From: Platanthera guangdongensis
Lineage: Eukaryota; Streptophyta; Magnoliopsida; Asparagales; Orchidaceae
Assembly (NCBI GenBank): GCA_039583875.1
Contig: CM077158.1
Span: forward strand, 123,501,900-123,565,899
Length of the DNA: 64,000 nt
Direction: 5' to 3'
In this document: positions 10,319 through 22,138 of the stretch, in pieces
Layout: every line of letters starts with the position of its first letter
Numbering within the stretch: the stretch's first letter is position 1
Position numbers and translations under genes: made by a program
The notes under the pieces: generated by a model
What the model was told of the DNA's origin: nothing
Seen by the model: the letters and a program-made list of their open reading frames with translations, nothing else
The model's database searches: none

Positions 10319-11785
10319 TAATGCTTAAGATCACGGCAGTGAACCGGTCGCACAAGTAATATAAAATGGGGGCTTTCCCAAGTATCGATCTCTCAAGGAA
10401 CACAGTAAGGTGGAGTTAATTTCGAGGAGGACTTGAGATTGAAGTCCTTAGGTCGGAGATAACTAAGGGGGGTTTTGATGTTTGCGGAAACAGAAAATAA
10501 AAGGCTAACAACTACTCCTATGCAACGCCGCTATGCGATGCTTCGCAAGTCGGGATGGAAGACTAGTCGGGCCGCTATGCACCGAATCGCTAGGCGGATG
10601 GACGATTAGGCTTGCGGATGAGGTGGTTAGAATGGCAGAATGAGGGTCATGAGCACCTCTTCGCTACGCACACTACTAGCAATTGCTAGCGCGGCAAGGG
10701 CGGATGGATGGTGGATGGACAAATAGGTGCACCTCAAGTAAATATATCGAAAATATACAATCACATAGACATGATTACAGATAAACGTATATTACACTAA
10801 GCATAGCTTCATCAAATACAAAGAGTTCAACTAAACGATCAACAACAAGAGAAGAAAAGTGTGCGAAATCGACTGGATCCGAAGCCTTGCTGAGGATTCG
10901 CGGTTGGAATCGTCGGGTTGTCAATCCGCGTCCAAGATCGGTCCGCAACTGCATCCGGGGTAGAGAAGGGCTGTCACCACCTTCCAATGGCCCGTCTTCT
11001 TCGTGTCACAATCCGGTGGAGGATGACACACCTTCCCCTAGCTTGATGGAGAAAGCTAGGTCAAACCCTTCTTGAAGCTCAAGGATGAAGGAGGAGGCCG
11101 AGAGGAAGCTCCGGCTTTGATTTGGCGGTGAAAGCTTGCCCGGAGCACTTCCCTAGTGTGGAGATTGAAGGAGGACGACGGAATCCCTCCTCGAAGACGA
11201 AAATAGCGGAGGAAAAATGAGCGATCCCGAATTAGGGTGAAACCTGCGAATTTATAGATTGCAGAAATTATAATCCACACGACCAGTGGCGCACGACCAG
11301 TGGTAGTGCGCACTATGTCCAGTGGTAGTGCGTTTGCCCCAGGAAGATTTTGGAAAAATATGGAATCAATGCACACGATCAGTGGCGCACGACCAGTGGT
11401 CGTGCGCACTGTGTCCAGTGATAGTGCGGATACCCCAGGCAGATTCTGGAAATCAAGGAACATTACGCACGAGCAGTGGCGCACGACCAGTGGTCGTGCG
11501 CACTATATTCAGTGAGCGTGCGCAATATTCCTGCTTCCAAACATCTCCGGAACACGCACACGAATCCTGTACCAAGCACTGATATGTGCAGACATTCCAG
11601 ACGAGCACAATAAGGAGTACAAATAATAAAAGTACAAAAATACACAACCCTGGGCCTAAGTGTGCACTTCCTATGAAAATAGAGACAAGATGAAATATGA
11701 ACGATATATAACTAAAAGTGAAGTGCAAACGCGTGAAAACTAGCCCAGATGAGTCTGAAAAACCTTATATAAATCGGACTCATCA
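10319..11785 (-). repeat. A 3' LTR (1467 bp)
   Basis: Minus-strand start TGATGAGTCC at 11785. The end at 10319 reads TA on plus instead of TG, a point change. It carries three roughly 96-bp palindromic units (11276-11522), where the 5' LTR has two. Confidence 0.93.
11249..11522 (-). promoter_or_regulatory. A U3: 96-bp palindromic units and TATA box
   Basis: Three tandem units each contain GCGCACGACCA-n1-TGGTCGTGCGC or a decayed form; perfect copies are at 11385-11407 and 11479-11501. The minus-strand TATAAATT at 11256-11249 lies about 25 bp downstream. The 5' LTR counterpart is at 16076-16228, where the TATA is mutated. Confidence 0.7.
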
Positions 11786-11799
11786 CACCCCCAGACTTA
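11786..11799 (-). other. A polypurine tract
   Basis: Minus-strand AAGTCTGGGGGTG directly before the 3' LTR start TGATGAG. The same sequence precedes the B 3' LTR. Confidence 0.9.
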
Positions 11800-13536
11800 A
11801 CTATTTGCGCGTCCCGAGCAAACAAAATCTAAGCAGATAGGGAAAATTACTAGCTAACAAAGAAATTGAAAAACAAAGTACCATGCGAAGTCGCATGCTC
11901 GTGTGCGTAAAAAAACAATAGAGAAAATTTCTAAGTATGCAGAATAGTTTATATTTTTCATAATGCGTATCAAAATTTTATTACTACTCAAAAATAGAAT
12001 CACGGTGAATCAACTGGTCACGCATAGGAAGAAAGTAGGCAGGCCACTAATGTGAGCTTTGCCAAAGATCGGGGCTTAGGATCACCTCCAAAGGAATCCA
12101 CCAATATCGGGGACCATACGCTTGCCCGTTCACACTCTCTACACGACACTAGTTAGAATCAAGCGCAAATCTGTAGGACTTTAGGATAATCACGGGGCTT
12201 GGGTTACAGTGAGGTAAACAATGATAAAAAGAAAGGCTATGCACCTAACCCAAATGAGCTAGCCTAAAAAGAATCCAACCGCTAACCACAATATATGCAG
12301 GTACACCACACCTCCAGACTTTAACTTTTAACAAATGTGTGTGTGCACCGCCTACTCTAAATATAATCACATTTCCATAAACATTTTCAATTTAAAATTT
12401 TTCCTTTTCACTTCTTTTTTTTTCTTTACAAATATTTTTCTCTTTTTTTTTTCTTTTTCTTCATTTTATTTGCACAATTCAGCAGATATAAACTTGGGAG
12501 CACATCCACATTTTCATAAATAATAACACTACATCACATCCCAACATGAAAATATAAAACACTAAACTCGACTTGGGTGTGTGACTAGGATAGGATATGG
12601 GGCTTTGGTGAATGAAGGTGGAGCTGAATCAAAAGAAGGGTAGGCACAACGGGGCTAGTGAGGACAAGACGTTAGGAACAGTACAAAGCTCAACCGGGCC
12701 AAAATGATGGCCTACATCACACTTACACTTGACTAACCATGCACCTATGCTTCGAGAGTAGCTTGGGGCAAGTTCTTAGCCACCGAGAAAGATAATCCTT
12801 CATCCCGACTCGAGCAAAACGAGGCTAGTGGCGGCTATACACATTCCTATACTACCGTTTGATTCATACCAGATTCACCAACTTGTGAGTAGAATAAAAA
12901 GTCTTTACGTAAATAGAAAAATATAAAACTATAAGCATACAGAAAAATTTAATCTACTCGAATTTCTACATGAGACGAGAGCAGTTGACTAGAAACACAA
13001 CAAGGTCAACATTTTACTCTGTCTCACAATCCTAAGACAGTACCATAATTTTCCCAAATCTAACAAAAGAAACGAGTTTAACTCGCAACACACAAAAAGC
13101 TAAGCACGCGCTCATGTGGGTGCAGTGGTGTGTAGTGCAATGAACTAATCAAAATAAAACTATAAAGGCTTCTAGTATGCACATGAGATGTGCATGTGCA
13201 AAAGGTAACAAAATTGGCTCTCCCCCAGACTTAAACTAAACGACACATCATATGATGGAGAAATTAAAAATCATAAAAAGCTAAGGGAAGATGTTACCCA
13301 ATGCTCAGCTAGTGAGCATACCAGAAGACGCGTGGAAACTTGAAGCAGGCCCGGTATATGAAGAATCACAACCCTGCCAATGCAATTTGCCAAGAATACC
13401 TGCAGTGGTGAGCTCCGCAAAAACAAAAGAAAAATATACAAAATACAAATAAATACTAACACTAAAATAGATATGAAAAATAAAAATTGCAGAAAATAAA
13501 AGATAAGTACTGGAGTTATTGTCATCCTAGCACGAC
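11800..13536 (-). other. A interior 3' to the ORF: noncoding, with two extra PPT-like motifs
   Basis: About 1.7 kb without a credible reading frame, colinear with B 49916-51662. PPT-like motifs occur on the minus strand near 13218-13234 (AAGTCTGGGGGAGAG) and 12306-12320 (AAGTCTGGAGGTGTG), at the same spacings as in B. Confidence 0.8.
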
Positions 13537-14865
13537 TTATTTGGCTATGAAAAGGTTCTTGCTAATGGGTCTATGAAAAGAAAAATGCACAGGTAACTGT
13601 TCCAATATCCGTTTCGGTAATGGGTACCGATACGGCGATAGAACAGTTACCCCGCTACCTAAATAGTAAAACCTGCCCAACACAGGTAGAGGAAATAAGA
13701 AATAAGAAGAGGATGAGCACTGGTCCTCGCTCATCTTATCACAAAAGAAATCCCTGCCTAGCAAGGTATCGTCTACAGGGAGTCTGCAGGAGGAGAAAGC
13801 GATGAATGGAGCTTTCTCAACAGAGTAGGAATCAACCTCCTCGCAAAAGAGGATGCTATCATCCATGACTCGAGCTGAAAGCTCCAAGTCCTCCTGAAGA
13901 ACCTGCGAAGACTCAACCCGTACAGGCTCAGATACAGAAATGGGATAAAGAAATAACGGAGATGAATAACTAAAAGAATCATATATAGGGGGAGTGGTCC
14001 CGATCTCACTCCCAGCAGGATCCCGACATAGATCATCGACAGCGTCATATGAGTCATGGCGAGGGGAATCTGCGAGCTCGAGGTCCTCGGTGGTGGTTTG
14101 GACCTCCACATCCATCAAGGAAGTGGAAACTTCCTCAACAAAGAGGATATCCTCATCAACACACCTCGGTGCGTCCACATGTTCCAAGACGTAATACTGT
14201 CCATTAATGAAAATAATATCCTCGTCAAACATGGGCACATCTTCATGCTTAGAATCACAATCCGGTCGAACATCATCAACCAGCTCACTAAAAATAGGGA
14301 TAGATAATTCTTGCAAAGAAGGCGTAGGAACAACAGCATCAGATAAAATATGTGCAGGTTCCTCCGGGGGTGAATCAACAAGAGGGGAAGAGTGCATGGG
14401 GAGAGACGGTGCCACAATGTCGTCACACCGATCAGCAGAAAGTCTGATGGGTATATCCGCAGCAGTCCCCCATAGGCAAGGTGGTGCTGCGAACATATCA
14501 TCAGAATCAGAAGGGGTAGCCGATTGAGAGGTGGATGGAATGAATCGGATACCCGGTTCATCATCCTCCTCCAACTGGCGCTGAAATTTTGCGCAATCTT
14601 TCAACACGTGGTCGGTGCTACGACAACACAAACATCGTTTTCCATTACTCCTCGGTACAGGTGGGACCGGAGAGGAATAAGAAAAAGATGAAGGCGTAGA
14701 AGAGTGACCATAAGACCTGGGTTGGGTGTATGAAGTACCATAAGAAGACGGTGCTCCATACACAGAACCACGAGAATTATGCTCCCAATCTTCAGTGGTG
14801 CACTCATCACTACCATGCCTATAATCCCCGCACCATCGGCAATGGATATTCATATAAGAATACAT
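13537..14865 (-). CDS. Orphan 442-aa protein of A with two CCHC zinc knuckles
   Basis: I do not recognise this protein. The first ATG is at 14865; the frame is open further upstream but only from a TTG. It is the only intact long ORF in A. Residues 9-22 form one knuckle (CRWCGDYRHGSDEC, CX2CX4HX4C) and 78-91 a second (CLCCRSTDHVLKDC). Between them lies a Ser/Tyr/Pro-rich linker (SSYGTSYTQPRSYGHSS). The remainder is acidic, rich in D, E, S and P, with no membrane segment. Paired knuckles suggest nucleic-acid binding like a nucleocapsid, so a divergent gag-like role is possible. There is no capsid, protease or RT motif. B encodes a degraded homologue, and A and B agree over most of the length. 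The LTR divergence predicts roughly one stop by chance, so intactness is suggestive rather than proof of selection. Confidence 0.7.
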   Translation of the reverse strand: MYSYMNIHCRWCGDYRHGSDECTTEDWEHNSRGSVYGAPSSYGTSYTQPRSYGHSSTPSSFSYSSPVPPVPRSNGKRCLCCRSTDHVLKDCAKFQRQLEEDDEPGIRFIPSTSQSATPSDSDDMFAAPPCLWGTAADIPIRLSADRCDDIVAPSLPMHSSPLVDSPPEEPAHILSDAVVPTPSLQELSIPIFSELVDDVRPDCDSKHEDVPMFDEDIIFINGQYYVLEHVDAPRCVDEDILFVEEVSTSLMDVEVQTTTEDLELADSPRHDSYDAVDDLCRDPAGSEIGTTPPIYDSFSYSSPLFLYPISVSEPVRVESSQVLQEDLELSARVMDDSILFCEEVDSYSVEKAPFIAFSSCRLPVDDTLLGRDFFCDKMSEDQCSSSSYFLFPLPVLGRFYYLGSGVTVLSPYRYPLPKRILEQLPVHFSFHRPISKNLFIAK

Positions 14866-15094
14866 GGTGCAACAAGAATAATTCACCAATAGAAAGTTTC
14901 TAAGCAACAATTAACTACACAGCACAAATAAATGAATAGGAAAACCTGCTACAGCAAAATTAAAACTAGAAGAGGAACAAATAAAAACAAAAAAACAGAT
15001 TCTAAAAACTTAAATAAAGAAGAAACATGAAATAAACAAATGGAAAAGGGCTTCTATCTCCTATCTTCGTCTCCAAAAACTCACACGACTGTGT

Positions 15095-15112
15095 TCCCCG
15101 GCAACGGCGCCA
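15095..15112 (-). other. A primer binding site (tRNA-Asp)
   Basis: Minus-strand TGGCGCCGTTGCCGGGGA, complementary to the 3' end of tRNA-Asp, six bases inside the 5' LTR end. The same site occurs in B. Confidence 0.92.
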
Positions 15113-15118
15113 AAAACT

Positions 15119-16489
15119 TGATGCTTAAGATCACGGTAGTGAATCGGTCGCACAAGTAATATAAAATGGGGGCTTTCCCAAGTATCGATCTCTCAAGGAA
15201 CACAGTAAGGTGGAGTTAATTTCGAGGAGGACTTGAGATTGAAGTCCTCAGGTCGGAGATAACTAAGGGGGGTTTTGATGTTTACATAAACAGAAAATAA
15301 AAGGCTAACAACTACTCCTATGCAACGCCGCTATGCGATGCTTCGCCAGGCGGGATGGAAGACTAGTCGGGCCGCTATGCACTGAATCGCTATGCGGATG
15401 GACGAGTAGGCTTGCGGATGAGGTGGTTAGAATGGCGGAATGAGGGTCGTGAGCACCTCTTCGCTACGCACGCTACTAGCAATTGCTAGTGCGGCAAGGG
15501 CGGATGGATGGTGGATGGACAAATAGGCGCACCTCAAGTAAATATAACGAAAATATACAATCACATAGACATGATTACAGATAAACGTATATTACACTAA
15601 GCATAGCTTCATCAAATACAAAGAGTTCAACTAAACTATCAACAACAAGAGAAGAAAAGTGTGCGAAATCGACCGGATCTGAAGCCTTGCTGAGGATTCA
15701 CGCTTGGAATCGTCGGGTTGTCAATCCGCGTCCAAGCTCGGTCCGCAACTGCGTCCGGGGTTGAGAAGGGCTGTCACCACCTTCCAATGGCACGTCTTCT
15801 TCGTGTCACAATCCGGTGGAGGATGGCACAGCTTCCCCTAGTTTGATGGAGAAAGCTAGGTCAAGCCCTTTTTGAAGCTCAAGGATGAAGGAGGAGGCCG
15901 AGAGGAAGCTCCGGCTTTGATTTGGCGGTGAAAGCTTGCCCAGAGCACCTCCCTAGTGTGGAGATTGAAGGAGGACGGCGGAATCCCTCCTTGGAGACGA
16001 AAACAGCGGAGGAAAAATGAGCGATCCCGAATTAGGGCGGAACCTGCGAATTAATAGATAGCAGAAATTATAATCCACACGACTAGTGGCGCACGACCAG
16101 TGGTCGTGCGCACTATGTCCAGTTATAGTGCGCATACCCCAGGCAGTTTCTGGAAATCAAGGAACATTGCGCACGAGCAGTGGCGCACGACCAGTGGTCG
16201 TGCGCACTATATCCAGTGAGCGTGCGCAATATTCCTGCTTCCAAACATCCCCGGAACACGCACACGAATCCTGTACCAAGCACTGATATGTGCAGACATT
16301 CCAAACGAGCATAATAAGGAGTACAAATAATAAAATTACAAAAATACACAACCCTGGGCCTAAGTGTGCACTTCCTATGAAAATAGAGACAAGATGAAAT
16401 ATGAACGATATATAACTAGAAGTGAAGTGCAAACGCTTGAAAACTAGCCCAGATGAGTCTGAAAAACCTTATATAAATCGGACTCATCA
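15119..16489 (-). repeat. A 5' LTR (1371 bp)
   Basis: Starts TGATGAGTCC on the minus strand at 16489 and ends at 15119. It has one fewer 96-bp palindromic unit than the 3' LTR. No gene. Confidence 0.93.
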
Positions 16490-17197
16490 ATCCTACACTC
16501 AGAGAGGTGCCGTCTCCTACAGCTCAGGAAAATTTGCACTACCTCAGGACCAAAGACCTACAGCTTAGATCCCAAAGGATCCTACAATAAGAAATAATTT
16601 AATTAACTTTGACACTGAGAAATTTCTCTATTTCAACCACTAGAGCAGAGAAATTTCTGCTCTAACTCTCCTCACAGCAGAGAAGAATATTGCTGGAGGT
16701 TCACAGAAGCTGACTTCTGAAGTGCTGAAGAAGGCTAAAGATCTGTTGATCGTGAGTCCTCAAGCAACTAACTGAACCTGCCCAAAACATAATGTTCTTC
16801 TTTCTTCAGAACAATTTCTTATTTTGCTGTGGCTGATCGAGATTACACAGCTATCTGAACTTTTTTTCTTATAGGAGGACTTCAAGCTTTTTGCATACAA
16901 TAATGGCGAAGAAGCTGATGTCGACTGCTAACTTTTTCAATTTATCATACCCTAAAAGTTGTCTTGTGTCTTGGCCCATCTCCTCCTTTTGTAGTCTGCT
17001 GATAAACGGCTCTTAGAGTTTAGTGGGCCCAACCAACAACATCTAGCTGCATCTTTCTTTAATGCATATCTGTCGTACTGTAGGCCTGCGTCGCATTTTA
17101 TCGTGTACTATGGCTTTGCCGCTAAAAAATTGGATATGGTTGACTTTTTGACTTACAGACTTCAGCACCTGAAGACTTAGTCAAAATTCAAGCATTA

Positions 17198-18060
17198 GTA
17201 TTATAGTTGTTGAGTGAATGAGCTTCACTCAATGCCAAAGTACTTAGTCAGTTTTACTATCTCTTGGTGTTGAGTGAGTTACCTTCTCTCAATGCCAAAC
17301 TACTTAAAATATAAATCTATTTCTATGCATTGTGTGATTCAGTTTCACTCAATGCCAACTTGCTTTCTCAGCTTTCTGTTGCTTGGTGTTGAGTGAGTGA
17401 GCATCATTCAACACCAAACTCCTTAGACAAAATTCTATCTTCACTAGGGGTTTACAACGTTGAGTGAGTAATGCACACTCAACGCTTTTTGTCTTAACAA
17501 TTTCTGCAGCCTCTTATATATGTATGGCGTTAAGAGCATTGAGTGAACATGCCTCACTCAATGCTTTCTGCCTTAGCCATTTCTACTTCTTCCGCATCTT
17601 AAGCATTGACAATGTTGAGGGAGCATGCCTAACTCAATGCATTTTGCTTTAACAAATTCGGCATCATGGCGTTGAGAGCGTTGAGTGACCACGCCTCACT
17701 CAATGCTTTCTGCCTGAGCCAAATTTCTGCATTCTTTAAAAGTACTGTCTTTGACTGACTGAGTGTTACTCAACACTTAAGAGGCTATGATATAGAGTGA
17801 ATGACCTTCACTCAATGCCTGTGGACTTAGCCATATTTCTGCCTCTTAGACCTTATGCATAGACTAACTCATCCAGCATTACTCAACTCTGAACTGAGTT
17901 CGACGAATGCTGAACTGAATTTGACGAACTGTGAGCTTTGCTAGACTAACTCCAAACTTAGATCGACGAATTTAGACTTGGCCAACTTTCTCAAACTCTG
18001 AGCTTAGTTCGACGAACGATTTGCTCAGCTCGACAAACTCTGAACTTAGTTCGACGAATT
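17198..18060. repeat. C2 palindrome arrays (TTGAGTG..CACTCAA, then GTTCGACGAAC)
   Basis: From 17198 to about 17830 some ten inverted repeats of TTGAGTG and CACTCAA occur every 55-90 bp. The best is GCATTGAGTGA (17536-17546) pairing perfectly with 17554-17564. From about 17890 to 18060 the motif changes to AGTTCGACGAA. No coding potential. Confidence 0.85.
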
Positions 18061-18895
18061 TGGAATTAGAAAAATTTCTCAAACCATATCTTAGGTAAGA
18101 GTTATCACAACCCGCATTTTTCACCCCATCTAATAACTTTTCATAGTAAAGGAAAATGCACTTCATGATGCCACGTCAGCAGTGGATAACTGCGGACGCT
18201 CAGTCAAAAACATACTTAATCATGAAGAAAGATTCTTTAAGTTATTTTAAGGAAAAAAATCAGTTTGAGTGCAGTAGTTAGCCGTATCCCTCGGCTTAGT
18301 GGATCATCTAGTCCACGAATCAAAACATAATTATACGCTGCAGAAGATGCTTGTTTAGATTGACTCCAACATCCTACATGAGTATAAATGTCCCCAAAGA
18401 ACATCTCATGCTATGCAAGACCCTAAATTTATTATAGTAGTAAAGATAGCTTTTACGGTCGCAAAATATAACAAGTTTGTGTTTTAAATTATGCAATGCA
18501 TGAATTAAAAGTAGTAGATTTTATACTTGGAAATACCTAACATGCATTCCTAACATAAATCTTCACAGAGAGCAAGTAATCCGCATCCACATATAGAGAA
18601 ATAAGCAGGTAGCAAATATCTAAAAGTAACAATGCTGTGGGCGTCAACAAACTGACACGAACCCACGTACAACGAAGTATGTCTAAACCAGTAAAATAAA
18701 ATAAGCAACAAACTACCTCGCTAAGAAGAGGCAACAATAATGGCCAACACTACCGTCCAGGGACTCCGAAACCAGCTCTGCTAACTGCTACTGCTCTGAA
18801 ACTGAGGCATTCCAAAGACAGAATACCTCACCAAGAAGGTACAAATGTTCGCAGAAAAATAAGACAAAAAATAAACAACGGTCAAAAGGTGTACC

Positions 18896-20496
18896 TGTTG
18901 GGTATTGTATCCACAATTACCTGGATTTGAGGAAGTCACCTGTCAAGCTAAGATGAATTCACAATGTATTTGATGAAACATCTTAAGTTGTACTTGCAGC
19001 TCCTCCATGCTAAGTGCACACCAATATCAGGGTGCAGTAGGTCAATATACACGGGTCTGCAAGACGTAATCCCTCGTTGAGCAGATCAGTTTGTTGGCCT
19101 ACGTGTACTCTCTCTATTGGAGTGCACTTACTTTCAAGTACAGGGCCGTTCATATGCAAGAGAAGACAAGGAGCATGGATGGGTCAAGGAGCAGCTCCTG
19201 GGTGGAAGACGAAAAATCATCCAAGGAAAATTCGACGAGAATCACTAGTGATTCTCGCCGAATCGACGAGAATCATTAGTGATTCTCGCCGACCCCTTCT
19301 GGCTACCTCAAAACGGTGCCAAGTAAGATTCGGCGAGAATCACTAGTGATTCTCGCCGAACCTGTGGTTAAGCAGCTCATGAATACCAAGTGAAAATCAC
19401 TGAGAATCAATAAGTGATTCGGCGAGAATCACTAGCGATTCTCGACGAATCGTAGAGAATCACTTGGTGATTCTCGCCGATTCGTCGAGAATCATCAGCG
19501 ATTCTCGCCGATTTTCACTTAGCGATTTCTCGGGATGTTCCTGAACCGGATTCTACAGCTGTCAATTTTCTGGACCGGGATTTAGGGATTTCTATTGTGG
19601 GTCCCACAAACGGTCATATTGGAGTTAGCTACGGTGTATAAATACATGGGTATTTTGAACAGTAAAAACAGAGGATCAGAAACCGAGCCGCGACGTAACC
19701 CTAAAATCGCGATTCCACTCCGCCGCCGCCGCCGCGCTCGGGCAAGTTGGTCGCCGTCAACAATCGGGAATCCTTCGTGATCTCCGGCGACAGAAGCTTA
19801 GCAAAGCTTGAGTCTCACGTGTCTATCCAGAGATCTCTTGTCTCTCGATTTATTGACCGGGAAAAACTCCCCCGTCTGAATCGATCGAGACGACCGATCC
19901 TCGTGTGACCGTTGGAAGACCAAGCTAGCTTCGCTACGAAGTTTGGATCTCCAAGTTCAGCAGCCGCTCATCATCATAGCCGCCGATCCCGAAGCTAGCC
20001 GCCGCTCGTGTTGCCGCCGCCGGTTCCGGGGAGATCCTCTCCAAGAGAGACCAAGGTTATAGACTCTTCGTTGACTTCACGAACACGTCGTCGAACGAAG
20101 AGGAACACCGTAGTCTCCAAACGAAGTTTGTATCTCGTGTACATTCTATATTTACTTTTGTTGTAAAGGAACGATTGTTCCGTGTTGTAAGGGTTGGGTG
20201 CAACCCGTTTTGTGGGAGTGTTGACTCTCACATGTGGAAGGGTTCCTTCCGATAGTGCAGGGATTGGATTTCAATTCTGTTGGAGAAGTGACCGAGTCGT
20301 CCCGTGTTGGGAGATAGGTCGAAGGGGGAAAGTGGATGTACCCAAGTCGGGGAACCACTATAAATTGCCTGTGTATTCTGTGTGCTGTGTTTTTTTATTT
20401 TTATTGTGCAGGTACATTCGTAAATTCCGCAAAAGCGCTACACATCACCTATTCCCCCCCCATAGGTGCACATAGCTGACACTAGGTGGACTTTCA
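18896..20496 (+). repeat. S1 5' LTR (1601 bp)
   Basis: Starts TGTTGGGTATTG and ends GGACTTTCA. It contains the palindrome array, TATA box and transcribed leader. Open frames inside (such as 20194-20475) are shadows shared with the 3' LTR. Confidence 0.95.
19217..19644 (+). promoter_or_regulatory. S1 U3: GATTCTCGCCGA palindrome array and TATA box
   Basis: Repeated CGGCGAGAATC / GATTCTCGCCG pairs, including a perfect 32-bp palindrome at 19329-19360 (half-site TTCGGCGAGAATCACT). TATAAATA at 19637-19644 lies about 110 bp after the array. In the 3' LTR the array is 26206-26450 and the TATA is altered to TATAATTA. Confidence 0.75.
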
Positions 20497-20498
20497 AG

Positions 20499-20510
20499 TG
20501 GTATCAGAGC
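20499..20510 (+). other. S1 primer binding site (tRNA-iMet)
   Basis: TGGTATCAGAGC, a perfect match to the initiator tRNA-Met complement, two bases after the 5' LTR. Confidence 0.95.
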
Positions 20511-20568
20511 GAGGTTACTCTTCAAAGGTTAACACCTTGAGTAGAATCCTGCCACCAGTGTCAGAAGC

Positions 20569-22138
20569 ATGGATCTGGATTATGAGATACCGCCACTCAA
20601 ACTCCCCGCATGCACAAAGGATTATTATCCCATCTGGAGAATGAGAGTGTCATTTCACCTTGATGCTATCGATCCTCGAGCATCCTTCATCCTGGAAGAG
20701 GGTCCATTTATTCCAATGAAGACCTCCGACTCTGGGATCCAAGTGCCCATGGGCATTGCTGAGGTGTCAGAGACGGAACTATCACTATTTCACTTGGACG
20801 AGAGGATTCGTCAAATTATCATGGATATCTGGTCTGGAGCCTCTTGCTCTAGATTGGAAAAATGTAGAACGGCTAAATCTCTATGGATGATGATCTCAGA
20901 GTTGATGGGGGGTCAGAGAAAGCTGGAATATACTGTCAATTAGAGGATGAAGCATATGTGGGGGTCCTCACTTCTGAAGATGAAGGCAAGGATCCCTCGG
21001 ATTGCATCAGAGCTCCAGTGTCCGTGTCAGAGACTGAAGAGGACAGTGAGGAAAGCTGCTCTGATGTGGATGAAACAATGGTCACTGGTTCTAATGACAA
21101 TAACACAGAAGAGCAGGTAACTTCTTCATCCTGCCCCGTATCTCTTGAAATTTCTGAAGACAGGAACTGCCCTCCTTCAGAAAATGCTGATTCCCTGAAG
21201 AGAGCCCTTCAGTCAAGCAATCTACTTGCTGAGGAGCAAGCTCAAGAGATTGCTCGACTGAAGGTCTTGTTGGTTCTCCAATTGGCGTCCAACAAGGCCA
21301 AGGACTCTAAGATCTCAGCTCTAGAGAGTAGTCTGGAGAATGAGAAAAGAATAGTATCAAACTTCTCCAAGGTTGATGCCATTAAGAAAAGCAAGAAAAC
21401 GGGTGGATCTCACGGATTATCAATTCGTGGAGAAATGGGGAAACGGTATTCCGACCCCCCACTCCAAGCAGGAAGGCAACTCATCATGCCTTCAGGTATG
21501 ACCACAGGCACAGTCGTGGTCACTGCAAGGGTGATCTGTCCCCATGTGGAGACACCCGGAGTGCAAGGGCCGGCGTGGCCACCCACGAGAGAATACCTAA
21601 GGCTCATTCTGAGCCCTTCGTATTCACTGCCACTGCCTCAACACAGTGTGGATCTGCATGTCCCAGCTCACAGAAGACTTCTCACCACTCGAGGACACGG
21701 GATAGAGAGGATAGAAGTCATGATGTCAGGTTCCATGGGGCCTCTGTAAGGGAGATGCCTGAAAGAATGGCACCACCTTCCCGGCCTCATAACGCTCACA
21801 ACATGCATTCTTTCCACCCTTCCACGTGTCACGATGGAAGAGGAATTTTTGTGACAAGATCATGCCCTATCCCGTTTAGACCTAGGACCGTGACTACATC
21901 AGTCACGAAATCAGGTCGGAAACGGCGATACAACATTCACCCATGTTGGTGCTGTGGCAAAGTGGGACACTTTGCCATCGACTGTTGGCACAACCCCTCT
22001 GTGCCCACGGCAAGGGCTTATCCACATTCTCGAGACAGAGGTAGTCTTCTAGACAGGTTTTCTGAAGGAAGGCAGTTGCGTGCTTATGCTAACAGGAACC
22101 TAGGACCCAATATGATTTGGGTTTCTAAGGTAAAGTAA
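20569..22138 (+). pseudogene. gag: S1 gag, internally deleted and frameshifted
   Basis: An ATG at 20569 opens a UBN2-like copia gag N-terminus (about 124 codons, to ISELMGGQRKLEY). Sequence then jumps in another frame to the acidic region (EDEAYVGVLTSEDEG), which in C1 follows the first CCHC knuckle. The central gag and first knuckle are therefore deleted. A coiled-coil-like stretch follows (SSNLLAEEQAQEIARLK). A second frame change near 21400-21600 leads to the C-terminal knuckle CWCCGKVGHFAIDC. Three frames are used, so no full Gag can be made. The retained knuckle region and the 5' end, which often holds packaging sequence, may matter more than the protein. Confidence 0.85.

Larger units (their letters stand above)
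10319..16489 (-). mobile_element. A: pol-less LTR retrotransposon with tRNA-Asp PBS and orphan CCHC ORF
   Basis: Complete element: LTRs 10319-11785 and 15119-16489, perfect TSD ATCCT (10314-10318 and 16490-16494), PBS complementary to tRNA-Asp, PPT AGTCTGGGGGTG and a single intact ORF. No protease, RT or integrase is recognisable in the 3333-bp interior. The LTRs differ by roughly 4-5% by eye, so it is older than S1 or E1. Element B (46663-53351) is the same family. The PBS and PPT types resemble Athila/Tat-lineage gypsy elements, a likely source of enzymes in trans (inference). Confidence 0.9.

Noticed and set aside
15095..15112. Partial tRNA-Asp gene at TGGCGCCGTTGCCGGGGA
   Set aside because: Only the 18-nt complement of the tRNA 3' end is present, next to an LTR; it is a primer binding site, repeated in B.
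17198..17830. CRISPR-like array of regularly spaced palindromic repeats
   Set aside because: Repeats diverge, spacing is uneven, spacers resemble one another, and the context is a plant LTR with no cas genes.
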